A DNA stretch of 64,000 nucleotides. It comes from Cellulophaga tyrosinoxydans (GTDB lineage: Bacteria; Bacteroidota; Bacteroidia; Flavobacteriales; Flavobacteriaceae). The translations under genes and the position numbers were made by a program. Below the pieces are notes generated by a model. The model had not been told where the DNA came from. It saw only the letters and a list, made by a program, of their open reading frames with translations, and made no database searches. Positions 53,347 through 61,391 of the stretch are shown piece after piece (the first letter of the stretch is position 1; each line of letters begins with the position of its first letter). Where the stretch lies: contig NZ_FWXO01000001.1 of NCBI RefSeq assembly GCF_900176415.1, positions 1,236,053-1,300,052 on the forward strand, read 5' to 3'.

Positions 53347-53820
53347 ATGAGTACAACATCATATTATACACCTGAGGGATTAAAAAAACTAAGAGACGAG
53401 CTAAATCAACTTAAAGATGTAGAGCGCCCTAAAGCCTCTAGAGCTATTGCAGAAGCACGTGATAAAGGCGATTTATCTGAAAATGCAGAGTATGATGCAG
53501 CTAAAGAAGCACAAGGACTTTTAGAATTGCGTATTTCTAAATTAGAAGAAACCTATGCCAATGCACGTTTAATTGACGAGTCACAATTAGATACTTCAAA
53601 AGTATTGGTGCTTTCCACCGTAAAGCTAAAAAACCAGAACAATGGTGCTGAAATGAAATATACCCTTGTTGCCGAAAGTGAAGCTGATTTAAAAACAGGG
53701 AAAATATCTGTTAATTCCCCAATCGGGAAAGGATTATTGGGTAAAAAAGTTGGTGATACTGCTGAGATTACAATCCCCAATGGCACTCTTAAATTAGAAA
53801 TATTAGAAATTACTAGATAG
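53347..53820 (+). CDS. greA: Transcription elongation factor GreA
   Basis: GreA rescues backtracked RNA polymerase by stimulating transcript cleavage. The 157-residue protein has the N-terminal coiled coil with the acidic tip GDLSENAEYDAAKEAQG (near 39-54), and the C-terminal FKBP-like domain (SPIGKGLLGKKVGDTAEITIPNG). Identification is certain. HIT protein follows after a BLUF gene. Confidence 0.96.
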   Translation: MSTTSYYTPEGLKKLRDELNQLKDVERPKASRAIAEARDKGDLSENAEYDAAKEAQGLLELRISKLEETYANARLIDESQLDTSKVLVLSTVKLKNQNNGAEMKYTLVAESEADLKTGKISVNSPIGKGLLGKKVGDTAEITIPNGTLKLEILEITR

Positions 53821-53892
53821 TAAGTAAATTATAGTACTTAATATTTAAAGTATAATTATTTTTTATATTTTCTTTTTTTTAAATTTTTATTA

Positions 53893-54324
53893 ATGTTTGA
53901 GCTCTCTTATAAATCTAAAGCTATAGATACAATTATTGAAAAAGATATAGTTGAAATTTTGAATAGTGCTCAAGAGTTTAATAGTGAAAATAATATTACA
54001 GGTTGTTTAGTTTTTTATGAGAACTCTTTTATACAAATATTAGAAGGCGAAAAGAGTGTTGTGAAACAGATTTTTGCCAAAATTTGTCAAGATTCACGCC
54101 ATGAAAATATTCGTGTTTTGGCTGAGGGCGATAAGGATATTAGATTTTTCCCTAATTGGAACATGGCTTATACAAGCATCAATAAAGATAAATGTAAAAG
54201 CGATGATGTTTTAAGCTACGCCAATAACCTTTTATTATTATCAGAGTTTATAGAAAAACCAACAACTACCTTAAAAATGTTTTGGGCAGGAATTAATAGA
54301 TTAATTGTTAACCCAGCATTTTAA
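53893..54324 (+). CDS. BLUF-domain blue-light photoreceptor
   Basis: The 143-residue protein is a single BLUF domain. Residues matching the flavin site are the Tyr in LSYKSKA (residue 6), the Asn in SENNITGCLVFYENS, the Gln in SFIQILEGE (near 49), and the Trp in FPNWNMAY (near 92). No output domain is attached, so signalling would need a partner protein. It sits between greA and the HIT gene, which are often direct neighbours in flavobacteria. Seventy AT-rich bases precede it. Blue-light sensing is family knowledge; the partner is unknown. Confidence 0.88.
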   Translation: MFELSYKSKAIDTIIEKDIVEILNSAQEFNSENNITGCLVFYENSFIQILEGEKSVVKQIFAKICQDSRHENIRVLAEGDKDIRFFPNWNMAYTSINKDKCKSDDVLSYANNLLLLSEFIEKPTTTLKMFWAGINRLIVNPAF

Positions 54325-54341
54325 ATATTAATAAATTAAGT

Positions 54342-54737
54342 ATGGCTAGTATTTTTACAAAAATTATAAGTGGTGAAATTCCTTGTTATAAAATAGCTGA
54401 AAACGATGATTTTTTTGCTTTTCTAGATATAAATCCTAATGCTAAAGGCCATACCCTTTGTATACCTAAAAAAGAAGTAAATAAAATTATGGACTTAGAT
54501 GAGGAAACTTATTTAGGTTTAATGGCATTTTCTAGAAAAATTGGTAGAGCTTTGGAAAAAGCAGTAGCATGTAAGCGCGTTGGAATGACAGTAATTGGTC
54601 TTGAAGTGCCACATGTTCATGTGCATTTAATCCCTTTAAATGATATGAAAGATGCTACCTTTCAGCAAAAAGTTGCTTTTACAGATGTAGAATTTAAAGC
54701 TATTGCCGAAAGTATTAAAGCGGAGCTTTTATATTAA
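54342..54737 (+). CDS. HIT-family protein
   Basis: The 131-residue protein has the HIT fold start SIFTKIISGEIPCYKIAENDDFFAFLDINPNAKGHTLCIPKKEV and the histidine triad VPHVHVHLIPL near residue 88. HIT proteins hydrolyse nucleotide phosphoramidates and dinucleoside polyphosphates. Its stop overlaps the convergent zinc-ribbon gene by 4 bases. Confidence 0.95.
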   Translation: MASIFTKIISGEIPCYKIAENDDFFAFLDINPNAKGHTLCIPKKEVNKIMDLDEETYLGLMAFSRKIGRALEKAVACKRVGMTVIGLEVPHVHVHLIPLNDMKDATFQQKVAFTDVEFKAIAESIKAELLY

Positions 54738-55087
54738 AACAAACCGCTTTCTAAATATAAGAATACACCGATTGCAATTAAAACAATTGCCGATAGTATT
54801 AAAATATACACCAGTTTTGTAAACTTTACAGATGCCTTTTTAGGCACCACCATTTTTTGGTAATATTCATAAACACGCTCAATATCTGGTGTCCATTTTA
54901 CCGGATAAATCTCGGATAAACATTTTTTACATTTAATTACAGAGCTCACTTCTTTAGTGGTCTTGTGTACAAATTTGCCGTAAGAATGTTTTTGATAGAA
55001 AGATATTTCAAGTCCTTGATTAAAACATTCCGGACAGTTGTTTGTTAAATCTGCTTCCTTAATAACCTCCAATTTTATCTGCGCCAT
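54734..55087 (-). CDS. Zinc-ribbon and C-terminal membrane helix protein
   Basis: The 117-residue protein has two CxxC pairs (CPEC near residue 18, CKKC near 54), a likely zinc ribbon, and a C-terminal membrane helix (LVYILILSAIVLIAIGVFLYLESGLF). It would be a tail-anchored cytoplasmic domain. The histidine kinase gene lies 3 bases upstream on the same strand, so the two form an operon. No function recognised. Confidence 0.75.
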   Translation of the reverse strand: MAQIKLEVIKEADLTNNCPECFNQGLEISFYQKHSYGKFVHKTTKEVSSVIKCKKCLSEIYPVKWTPDIERVYEYYQKMVVPKKASVKFTKLVYILILSAIVLIAIGVFLYLESGLF

Positions 55088-55090
55088 AAT

Positions 55091-56239
55091 CTAAGAATTC
55101 AATTTAAAAGACATCTTCATGATTGTTCCTTCTTTACTAGAAGAGAGAACTTTTATTTTTCCTTTGTGGTATTCTTCTACAATTCGTTTTACTAGGGATA
55201 AGCCTAATCCCCATCCTCTTTTTTTAGAGGTTACCCCTGGGTTAAAAATAGTATTAAAATTGCGTTTTAAAATGCCATGGCCTGTGTCAGATACTAAAAT
55301 TATGGCATTATTTCCTTCTTTTAAAATTTCTATGCTAATACTTCCTTTTCCACGCATGGCATCAATTCCATTTTTAACTAAATTCTCAATCGTCCATTGG
55401 TATAACGATTTGTTGAGTAACACCGGTAAACTAGCTACTTTACTATCAAAAGAAAAAAGAATTAATTTAGAGCTTCTAAGTTTTAGGTAATCAAAAGCAT
55501 TTTTGGTTTCAACAACAATATCCAGCGGTTCAAGAATTGGTAAGGATCCAATTTTAGAAAATCTTTCGGTTATAGTTTCTAATCGTGCAATGTCTTTTTC
55601 TATTTCACTGGTAATATTCGGATTAATATTTTCTGCTTTTAACAGTTCATTCCATCCAAGTAATGAGGTTAATGGGGTACCAATTTGATGCGCAGTTTCT
55701 TTTGCCATTCCAGCCCAAAGTTTATTCTGTTCTGAAGATTTGTTGGTTTTAAAAAAGAAATATATAACGGCGCCAAATAAAAATATAATTAGTAATAAGG
55801 CAATGGGGTAATATTTTAGTTTATTTAAAACTTCAGAATTCCCATAATATAGTGTAGCGAGTTCTTCTCCTTTATGATTTATTTTTATTGGGGTATTCTC
55901 TCCTTCGAACTGCTTAATTTTGCGTTGCACCAATACCGTGTCGGATGCAGCCTCTTTTGGCATATTACTTACTTTAACAACGCCATCTCGGTTTACAAGA
56001 ATCATTGGCGTAGAAGTGTTTTTTTGAAAAATTTTCAAAGGTAAATTTCCTGGATCTGCACCTTCAGGAAGCGATTCTAATTCCACCAATGCACTCGCCC
56101 AAATCTCTACTTTATTGCGCTCTTCTTCTTTAAATTTTTTAAAAAAACTATTAGTATTCCATAAAATTAGACTCACAATTACAAATGATGCCACTTGTAG
56201 AATTATGGTAGTAGTTTTCTTTTCGGGATTAAAGTTCAT
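55091..56239 (-). CDS. Sensor histidine kinase
   Basis: The 382-residue protein has two membrane helices (about 11-28 and 143-165) around a periplasmic loop, HisKA (His in MAKETAHQIGTPLTSLLGWNEL, near 187), and HATPase_c (NLVKNGIDAMRGKG, DTGHGI, GWGLGLSLVKRIVEEY). No receiver. No response regulator is adjacent, so its partner is elsewhere. It is co-transcribed with the zinc-ribbon gene. Confidence 0.93.
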   Translation of the reverse strand: MNFNPEKKTTTIILQVASFVIVSLILWNTNSFFKKFKEEERNKVEIWASALVELESLPEGADPGNLPLKIFQKNTSTPMILVNRDGVVKVSNMPKEAASDTVLVQRKIKQFEGENTPIKINHKGEELATLYYGNSEVLNKLKYYPIALLLIIFLFGAVIYFFFKTNKSSEQNKLWAGMAKETAHQIGTPLTSLLGWNELLKAENINPNITSEIEKDIARLETITERFSKIGSLPILEPLDIVVETKNAFDYLKLRSSKLILFSFDSKVASLPVLLNKSLYQWTIENLVKNGIDAMRGKGSISIEILKEGNNAIILVSDTGHGILKRNFNTIFNPGVTSKKRGWGLGLSLVKRIVEEYHKGKIKVLSSSKEGTIMKMSFKLNS

Positions 56240-56340
56240 CCAAACATTGGGTTAATAATTCTTACAATATAACGCATTTTGTCAAAAGATATTCTATCTA
56301 ATTGTCATGAGCTATTTTTCATTTTCGAGACTAATTTATG

Positions 56341-56348
56341 TACTTTTG
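56341..56348 (+). promoter_or_regulatory. Putative -7 element of the flavin reductase promoter
   Basis: TACTTTTG fits TAnnTTTG. It lies inside the longest possible reading frame (ATG 56338), so the true start is downstream. Confidence 0.5.
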
Positions 56349-56355
56349 CATTACT

Positions 56356-57237
56356 ATGCGAGAAATGATTTCTGTTCTGCCTAATGAACTTACAACGGCT
56401 AATTTACACGGCTATCTTTTAGGTGCTGTTGGTCCTAGACCTATTGCATTTGCCAGTACTTTAAATGAAAATGGAAAGCCCAATCTTTCTCCCTTTAGTT
56501 TTTTTAATGTTTTTAGCTCAAATCCTCCAATTTTAATTTTTTCGCCGGCACGTAGAGTTCGTGATAACACTACAAAGCATACACTTGATAACGTTTTAAA
56601 AACTAAAGAAGTGGTGATTAATGTGGTAAATTATGCCATGGTTCAACAAATGTCATTATCAAGTACGGAGTATCCTGAAGGTGAAAACGAGTTTAAAAAG
56701 GCAGGATTAACTATGGTGAAATCTGATGTGGTTAAACCGTATAGAGTAGGTGAATCTCCTGTTCAGTTTGAGTGTAAGGTTACTAAAGTGGAAGCTTTAG
56801 GAAAAGAAGGCGGCGCTGGAAATTTGATTTTTTCTGAAGTAGTAAAAATTCATGTAGATAAATCTATTTTGGATGCTAATGGAAGTATTGATCAGCATAA
56901 GATAGATTTAGTGGCACGAATGGGTGGTAATTGGTACAGTAGGGCTAATTCTGGACTTTTTGAGGTGCCAAAGCCACTTTCTAGTTTAGGGATAGGTGTT
57001 GATGTTATTCCCGAAGAAATACGTTTAAGTACCATTCTTACGGGTAATGATTTAGGGATGTTAGGCAATATTGAAAAAATACCAACTGCAAGTGAAGTTG
57101 CAGAGTTTATAAATACAAACATGGAGCTAAGAGCATTACTGAGCGCCGACGATAAAAAACAATTACATAAAAGAGCACAAGAATATTTACATAAAAATGA
57201 CGTACTTTCCGCCTGGAAAGTATTATTATCAAATTAA
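56356..57237 (+). CDS. Flavin reductase-like domain protein
   Basis: The 293-residue protein has the FMN-binding split-barrel pattern GAVGPRPIAFASTLNENGKPNLSPFSFFNVFSSNPPILIFSPARR, and continues with a domain common to flavobacterial members. These bind FMN and reduce it with NAD(P)H. ATG 56356 or 56365 is preferred because the -7 element occupies the region upstream. It lies six bases from the DUF3127 gene. Confidence 0.87.
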   Translation: MREMISVLPNELTTANLHGYLLGAVGPRPIAFASTLNENGKPNLSPFSFFNVFSSNPPILIFSPARRVRDNTTKHTLDNVLKTKEVVINVVNYAMVQQMSLSSTEYPEGENEFKKAGLTMVKSDVVKPYRVGESPVQFECKVTKVEALGKEGGAGNLIFSEVVKIHVDKSILDANGSIDQHKIDLVARMGGNWYSRANSGLFEVPKPLSSLGIGVDVIPEEIRLSTILTGNDLGMLGNIEKIPTASEVAEFINTNMELRALLSADDKKQLHKRAQEYLHKNDVLSAWKVLLSN

Positions 57238-57243
57238 GAGAAA

Positions 57244-57624
57244 ATGGAAGTACAAGGTAAAGTAAAAATGGTTGGCGAAACCCAAACTTTTGGAAATAAC
57301 GGATTTAGAAAAAGAGAGATTGTTGTAACTACAGAAGAGCAGTATCCACAGCATATAATGGTAGAATTTGTTCAGGATAAATGCGATTTATTGAACAATG
57401 TAAGTGTTGGGCAACCAGTAAAAATAGGAATAAATTTAAGAGGTAGAGAATGGGTTAATCCACAAGGAGAAACTAAATATTTTAACTCTATACAAGGTTG
57501 GAGAATTGAATCTGTGCAAGCAGAAAGCAATGCGAGTGCTGGAATACCACCAGTGCCACCAATGAATGCTTTTGAACCAGCCGACGATTTAAATGAAGAT
57601 GATCACGACGATTTGCCATTTTAA
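57244..57624 (+). CDS. DUF3127 protein with SSB-like acidic tail
   Basis: The 126-residue protein has a DUF3127 (OB-like) core (VQGKVKMVGETQTFGNNGFRKREIVVTTEEQYPQHIMVEFVQDKCDLL, then VNPQGETKYFNSIQGWRIE). After a Pro-rich linker it ends DDHDDLPF, nearly the same as the SSB tail DDDLPF in this window. That tail in SSB recruits repair proteins, so this protein may bind DNA and the same partners. Function is not established. In one operon with the flavin reductase. Confidence 0.87.
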   Translation: MEVQGKVKMVGETQTFGNNGFRKREIVVTTEEQYPQHIMVEFVQDKCDLLNNVSVGQPVKIGINLRGREWVNPQGETKYFNSIQGWRIESVQAESNASAGIPPVPPMNAFEPADDLNEDDHDDLPF

Positions 57625-57644
57625 TTAAACAAATGAACGTATAT

Positions 57645-57684
57645 AAAAAGACCTGTTTAGTGCTGCTAAAGAGGTCTTTTTGTA
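57645..57684 (+). terminator. Terminator after the DUF3127 gene
   Basis: Stem AAAAAGACCT / AGGTCTTTTT with an inner TTTAG/CTAAA pairing and T-rich end. Confidence 0.8.
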
Positions 57685-57708
57685 TGTATAAAACACTAAG
57701 GTATTCCT

Positions 57709-58350
57709 ATGATTTTTCTTTCTGATGATTTAATTTTTCCTTCAGTAGAAAGTGCAAATACAGAAGGCTTGTTGGCAGTGGGAGGAGATTTATCTTCTGA
57801 ACGTTTAATGCTTGCCTATGAAAGTGGTATTTTTCCTTGGTTTAATGAGGGCGAGTTAATTTTATGGTGGAGTCCTGACCCCAGAATGGTATTGTTTCCA
57901 GATGCTGTCAAAATTTCTAAAAGCATGCGTAAAATACTTAACGGAAATAGATTTACGCTTACAAAGAATGCCAATTTTGAATTTGTTCTAGAGTGCTGCT
58001 CTAAAATAAAAAGAGCAGGTCAAGAGGGCACTTGGATTACAGCAGATATGAAAAAAGCGTATTTGAAACTACACGAAAAAGGATTAGCTCATTCCTATGA
58101 GGTTTGGGAGAATAACGCTATCGTAGGGGGTTTATATGGTGTAGATTTGGGACATGTTTTTTGCGGAGAAAGCATGTTTAGTTTGGTTAGTAATGCTTCA
58201 AAATTTGCCTTTATTAATTTAGCTAAGGAGTTATCAGCTAAAAACTACAAACTAATAGATTGCCAAGTATATACCGAACATTTAGAAAGTTTAGGTGCCG
58301 TAGAAATTTCTAGATGTGAGTTTATGACTATTTTAAAGCGAAAAGATTAA
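57709..58350 (+). CDS. aat: Leucyl/phenylalanyl-tRNA--protein transferase
   Basis: Aat adds Leu or Phe to N-terminal Lys or Arg and marks proteins for ClpAP. The 213-residue protein has the family core AYESGIFPWFNEGELILWWSPDPRMVLFP, GTWITADMKKAYLKLHEKGLAHSYEVW, and GEEMF-like CGESMFSLV. It overlaps the convergent DUF2490 gene by 18 bases. Confidence 0.95.
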   Translation: MIFLSDDLIFPSVESANTEGLLAVGGDLSSERLMLAYESGIFPWFNEGELILWWSPDPRMVLFPDAVKISKSMRKILNGNRFTLTKNANFEFVLECCSKIKRAGQEGTWITADMKKAYLKLHEKGLAHSYEVWENNAIVGGLYGVDLGHVFCGESMFSLVSNASKFAFINLAKELSAKNYKLIDCQVYTEHLESLGAVEISRCEFMTILKRKD

Positions 58351-59022
58351 AGAAGAATTTAAAAACAATACATGCTCCAATTGGTTGGTGTAATCTTCTA
58401 ATCTATACTCGAGTCCTATTTGCAACTTAGAAACCTCACTTAATTTATAACCTATCTGAGTGGAAAAACGCTGGTCATAACTTGGCGTATTTGCTTTAGC
58501 TACGCTGAGTAAACTCTCAGTTGAAGATATTAAATATGCTTCACCGATATCTAATTTATCTCCTTGCAATGGTAAATCCACAGCAAATCTATACCTGAAT
58601 CTAAAAACAGTTTGAGAAGGTTGTAATCGCTGTTCGCTTCTAAATCTATGTCCAAAGCGAATTTTGTTTGGTTTGCTTGTAAAATTATATTGTTGAATAA
58701 ATCTAAGTTCGTTGGTCTTATCTGGTTCAAAATTGGATCTAAAACGGTATTGAATTCCTAGAGAAATACTTTTATTGCTGCTTATTTTTAGTTCAGAAAA
58801 ATGACTTAGATCTATTTGTCTGGTTTTAAATAAATAGGCTTCTTCGTTATAGATATAGTTTCTATTAGAGATAGAAAAATTATGTAAGTAGTTAGTAGCT
58901 GCTTCGTAATTTAATGCCACAGAAGGTTCAAAATAGCCAATAAGATTCTTTTGAGCCAATAGGGTTATAGTAAAGAAAAAGGTAATTATAACCAGTAGTT
59001 TTCTAATAAAGCACATGGTCAT
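58333..59022 (-). CDS. DUF2490 outer-membrane protein
   Basis: The 229-residue exported protein has a signal peptide (LLVIITFFFTITLLAQ). The mature part alternates basic and aromatic strands typical of DUF2490 barrels (NELRFIQQYNFTSKPNKIRFGHRFRSEQRL, FRFRYRFAVDLPLQG), ending LFLNSSLIFSL. Function is unknown. Its start overlaps the preceding gene by 20 bases, so translation is coupled. Confidence 0.83.
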   Translation of the reverse strand: MTMCFIRKLLVIITFFFTITLLAQKNLIGYFEPSVALNYEAATNYLHNFSISNRNYIYNEEAYLFKTRQIDLSHFSELKISSNKSISLGIQYRFRSNFEPDKTNELRFIQQYNFTSKPNKIRFGHRFRSEQRLQPSQTVFRFRYRFAVDLPLQGDKLDIGEAYLISSTESLLSVAKANTPSYDQRFSTQIGYKLSEVSKLQIGLEYRLEDYTNQLEHVLFLNSSLIFSL

Positions 59023-59578
59023 AATTTGGTGGAAGCGATTTTCTACTGCTCACAAAATCGCCTTCCGCGTTAAATAGTATTTCAAATTCTTGATAGGATT
59101 TATTCTTTTTTCCATCAACAATTAATTCGTAGTTCAGTGAAGGTATCATTAAGTTTTGGAAGGCATTTTTTAAGGTTGCATCCACAGAATTTTCTACAAC
59201 ATATTGCTGTTGTATTTTCCGAATTTTATAAGATGAAAAATTACTTGTTAAATACAACTGAATATTCTCGTAACTATCATTAGGCAAATCAATGGCTTTA
59301 ATAGTAATTTCAATGTCTTCTAAATTACCATCTTCAGAAAATTCTATGCTATACCATAAACGATCTTTTTTAAATTTAGCTTCAAAACTAGTCGTAGCAC
59401 TATCTATTTCTTTATAATATTTTATGCGTTTGGCATTTGTTAGTTTGCTTTCAATTAGTTCAAAAGCTTTACTGGGAAAATCGGATTTTTTAATACGGAA
59501 TTCGCGCTCGTATTTTACCTGAGCAGAAATAGTAAATACCCCAAAAAATAAGAATGGCAAAATAAAATTAAACTTCAT
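59003..59578 (-). CDS. Exported protein of unknown function, PepSY-like pattern
   Basis: The 191-residue exported protein has a signal peptide (FILPFLFFGVFTISAQ). The strand order (WYSIEFSEDGNLEDIEITIKAIDLP, then IRKIQQQYVVEN) loosely resembles PepSY-like domains, a weak match. It is coupled by overlap to the DUF2490 gene downstream and by overlap to tag upstream. Function unknown. Confidence 0.7.
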   Translation of the reverse strand: MKFNFILPFLFFGVFTISAQVKYEREFRIKKSDFPSKAFELIESKLTNAKRIKYYKEIDSATTSFEAKFKKDRLWYSIEFSEDGNLEDIEITIKAIDLPNDSYENIQLYLTSNFSSYKIRKIQQQYVVENSVDATLKNAFQNLMIPSLNYELIVDGKKNKSYQEFEILFNAEGDFVSSRKSLPPNYDHVLY

Positions 59579-60131
59579 GATATCTAAAACAATTTAATTC
59601 GTGATCATTTACCATTCCAGTAGCTTGCATGTGTGCATAGATAACTGTGCTTCCTACAAATTTAAATCCTCTTTTTTTTAAATCTTTGCTAATGGTGTCT
59701 GAATGCGGTGTGTTACCAGGAGCATCTTTGTAATTTGTAACTTTATTTTTAATGGGCTTATGATTTACATAAGCCCATATATAGTCACTAAAACTTCCAA
59801 ATTCTTTTTGAATTTTTATAAATTCTTGAGCATTGGTTACGGTAGCACGCACTTTTAGTTTGTTTCTAATAATTCCTTCGTCCTGCAGTAATTCTTGAAT
59901 TTTATCCTCGCCGTAAGTGGCAATTTTATGATAATTAAATTGGTCAAATGCTTTTTTAAAATTTTCTCTCTTGCGTAGAATAGTAATCCAACTAAGTCCA
60001 GCCTGAAAGGTTTCTAGAATCAAAAATTCAAATAATTTATCATCATCTTTAAGAGGTACTCCCCATTCTTGATCATGATAGGTTTCGTATAAAGCATCTC
60101 CTTTACACCAGCCACATCGTTGTTTTTCCAT
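59568..60131 (-). CDS. tag: DNA-3-methyladenine glycosylase I
   Basis: The enzyme removes 3-methyladenine. The 187-residue protein has the Tag start CGWCKGDALYETYHDQEWGVPLKDDDKLFEFLILETFQAGLSWITILRKRENF, and zinc ligands including the N-terminal Cys and a HDHELNCF-like C terminus. It overlaps the exported protein gene by 11 bases. Identification is firm. Confidence 0.96.
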   Translation of the reverse strand: MEKQRCGWCKGDALYETYHDQEWGVPLKDDDKLFEFLILETFQAGLSWITILRKRENFKKAFDQFNYHKIATYGEDKIQELLQDEGIIRNKLKVRATVTNAQEFIKIQKEFGSFSDYIWAYVNHKPIKNKVTNYKDAPGNTPHSDTISKDLKKRGFKFVGSTVIYAHMQATGMVNDHELNCFRYHEV

Positions 60132-60197
60132 CTAAATTAAATTTAACCGAAAATAGTTAAAATTTTACTTCTTCGGCTACATTAGATGCTACTTTGA

Positions 60198-60566
60198 TTA
60201 TGACGATTTAGAAATTGTCAAAAGCTCTTTTGCTTCTAATGCTTTCTCTAAATGAGCTTCAACTGAAGGGAAAAATCTAAAGAATGGTTTGCCGTCATGC
60301 CTTTTTAAAGTAACCATTGTTTTATAGTTAGAGTCTGTTGTTATGCTAGTAACAACAAGTTTAAGCCCATTTAGACGTTTAAAGTCTGCGATTGCTCCTC
60401 TTTTAAAAATATGATTTTTTCTTGGAAATTTTATGTGATTGTAATGATCACCATGGGTTTCTGATATTAAAAACATATCACCAATTTTTACCTCGTTTGC
60501 ATTGTCTTGGCCATAAGTAATTGCCGACGAAAATGCGACTAACAAAAAAATAAATAAATGTTTCAT
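60198..60566 (-). CDS. Exported protein of unknown function
   Basis: The 122-residue protein has a signal peptide (FIFLLVAFSSAITYGQ) and a short mature part with HNHIKFPRKNHIFKRG-type basic stretch (YNHIKFPRKNHIFKRGAIADF). No family recognised. It is transcribed alone and is divergent from the tetR unit. Confidence 0.65.
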   Translation of the reverse strand: MKHLFIFLLVAFSSAITYGQDNANEVKIGDMFLISETHGDHYNHIKFPRKNHIFKRGAIADFKRLNGLKLVVTSITTDSNYKTMVTLKRHDGKPFFRFFPSVEAHLEKALEAKELLTISKSS

Positions 60567-60660
60567 AATTTAAAATATTTATAGTTCACGATGTCGAAGA
60601 TATATAAATTACGGATATTGAATAGTTATACTTTCGTTAAAATTTGTTAAACTATTAGAG

Positions 60661-60681
60661 TATAATAGTAATACTATTATA
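60661..60681. promoter_or_regulatory. 21-bp perfect palindrome overlapping the tetR promoter, likely operator
   Basis: Arms TATAATAGTA and TACTATTATA flank one A. It overlaps the -7 element TATATTTG (60678-60685) of the downstream regulator gene, the usual place of a TetR autoregulatory site. Confidence 0.65.
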
Positions 60682-60710
60682 TTTGCATGCGATGTTTAAA
60701 AATGTAAAAA

Positions 60711-61391
60711 ATGGATAGGCTATTACAAACAGTAAAAATTATTATTAACGACAACATATATCTTAAGGATCCGGAGTCTTCGGATTTAGGCAAAAAGATA
60801 ATTCAGCATAGTATTTTAATGATTGATGAAATAGGCTTTGATAAGTTTACTTTTAAAAAATTAGGTGATACTATTGGGTCTAACGAAAGTTCTATTTACC
60901 GTTATTTCGAAAACAAACATAAACTGTTGTTATACTTGGCTTCGTGGTATTGGGGGTGGTTAGAATATCAATTAGTTTTTTCAACAAATAGCATTAGTGA
61001 TCCTAAAGAAAAAATAACCAAGGCTATTGGAGTTATTACAAAAACAATAGAAGAGGATTCGCATTTTTCACATATTAATGAAGTACTTTTAAGTAAAATT
61101 GTGATTAATGAGTACTCTAAGTCGTATTTAACCAAAGAGGTAGACGAGGAGAACAAGAATGGCTACTTCATTATTTATAAACGATTAGTATCACGAATAT
61201 CAGAAATGATAAAAGCTGTTAACGAAGAGTATAGGTTTGCTTCAAGTTTAGCAAGTACCGTTTTGGAAGGTTCATTACATCAATTTTTCTTGAAAGAACA
61301 TTTTCCCACACTTACAGATTGTCATGATGACAAAACACCAACTATTTATTATACAGAATTAGTGTTGAATACCATACAAACTAAAAAATAA
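60711..61391 (+). CDS. TetR/AcrR-family transcriptional regulator
   Basis: The 226-residue protein has an N-terminal TetR HTH (HSILMIDEIGFDKFTFKKLGDTIGSNESSIYRYFENKHKLLLYLASWYWGWLE, residues about 28-80). The C-terminal ligand domain is unlike any named group. It shares its stop with the ABC gene start by one base, so it is the first gene of the export operon, and should repress it. Confidence 0.9.
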   Translation: MDRLLQTVKIIINDNIYLKDPESSDLGKKIIQHSILMIDEIGFDKFTFKKLGDTIGSNESSIYRYFENKHKLLLYLASWYWGWLEYQLVFSTNSISDPKEKITKAIGVITKTIEEDSHFSHINEVLLSKIVINEYSKSYLTKEVDEENKNGYFIIYKRLVSRISEMIKAVNEEYRFASSLASTVLEGSLHQFFLKEHFPTLTDCHDDKTPTIYYTELVLNTIQTKK

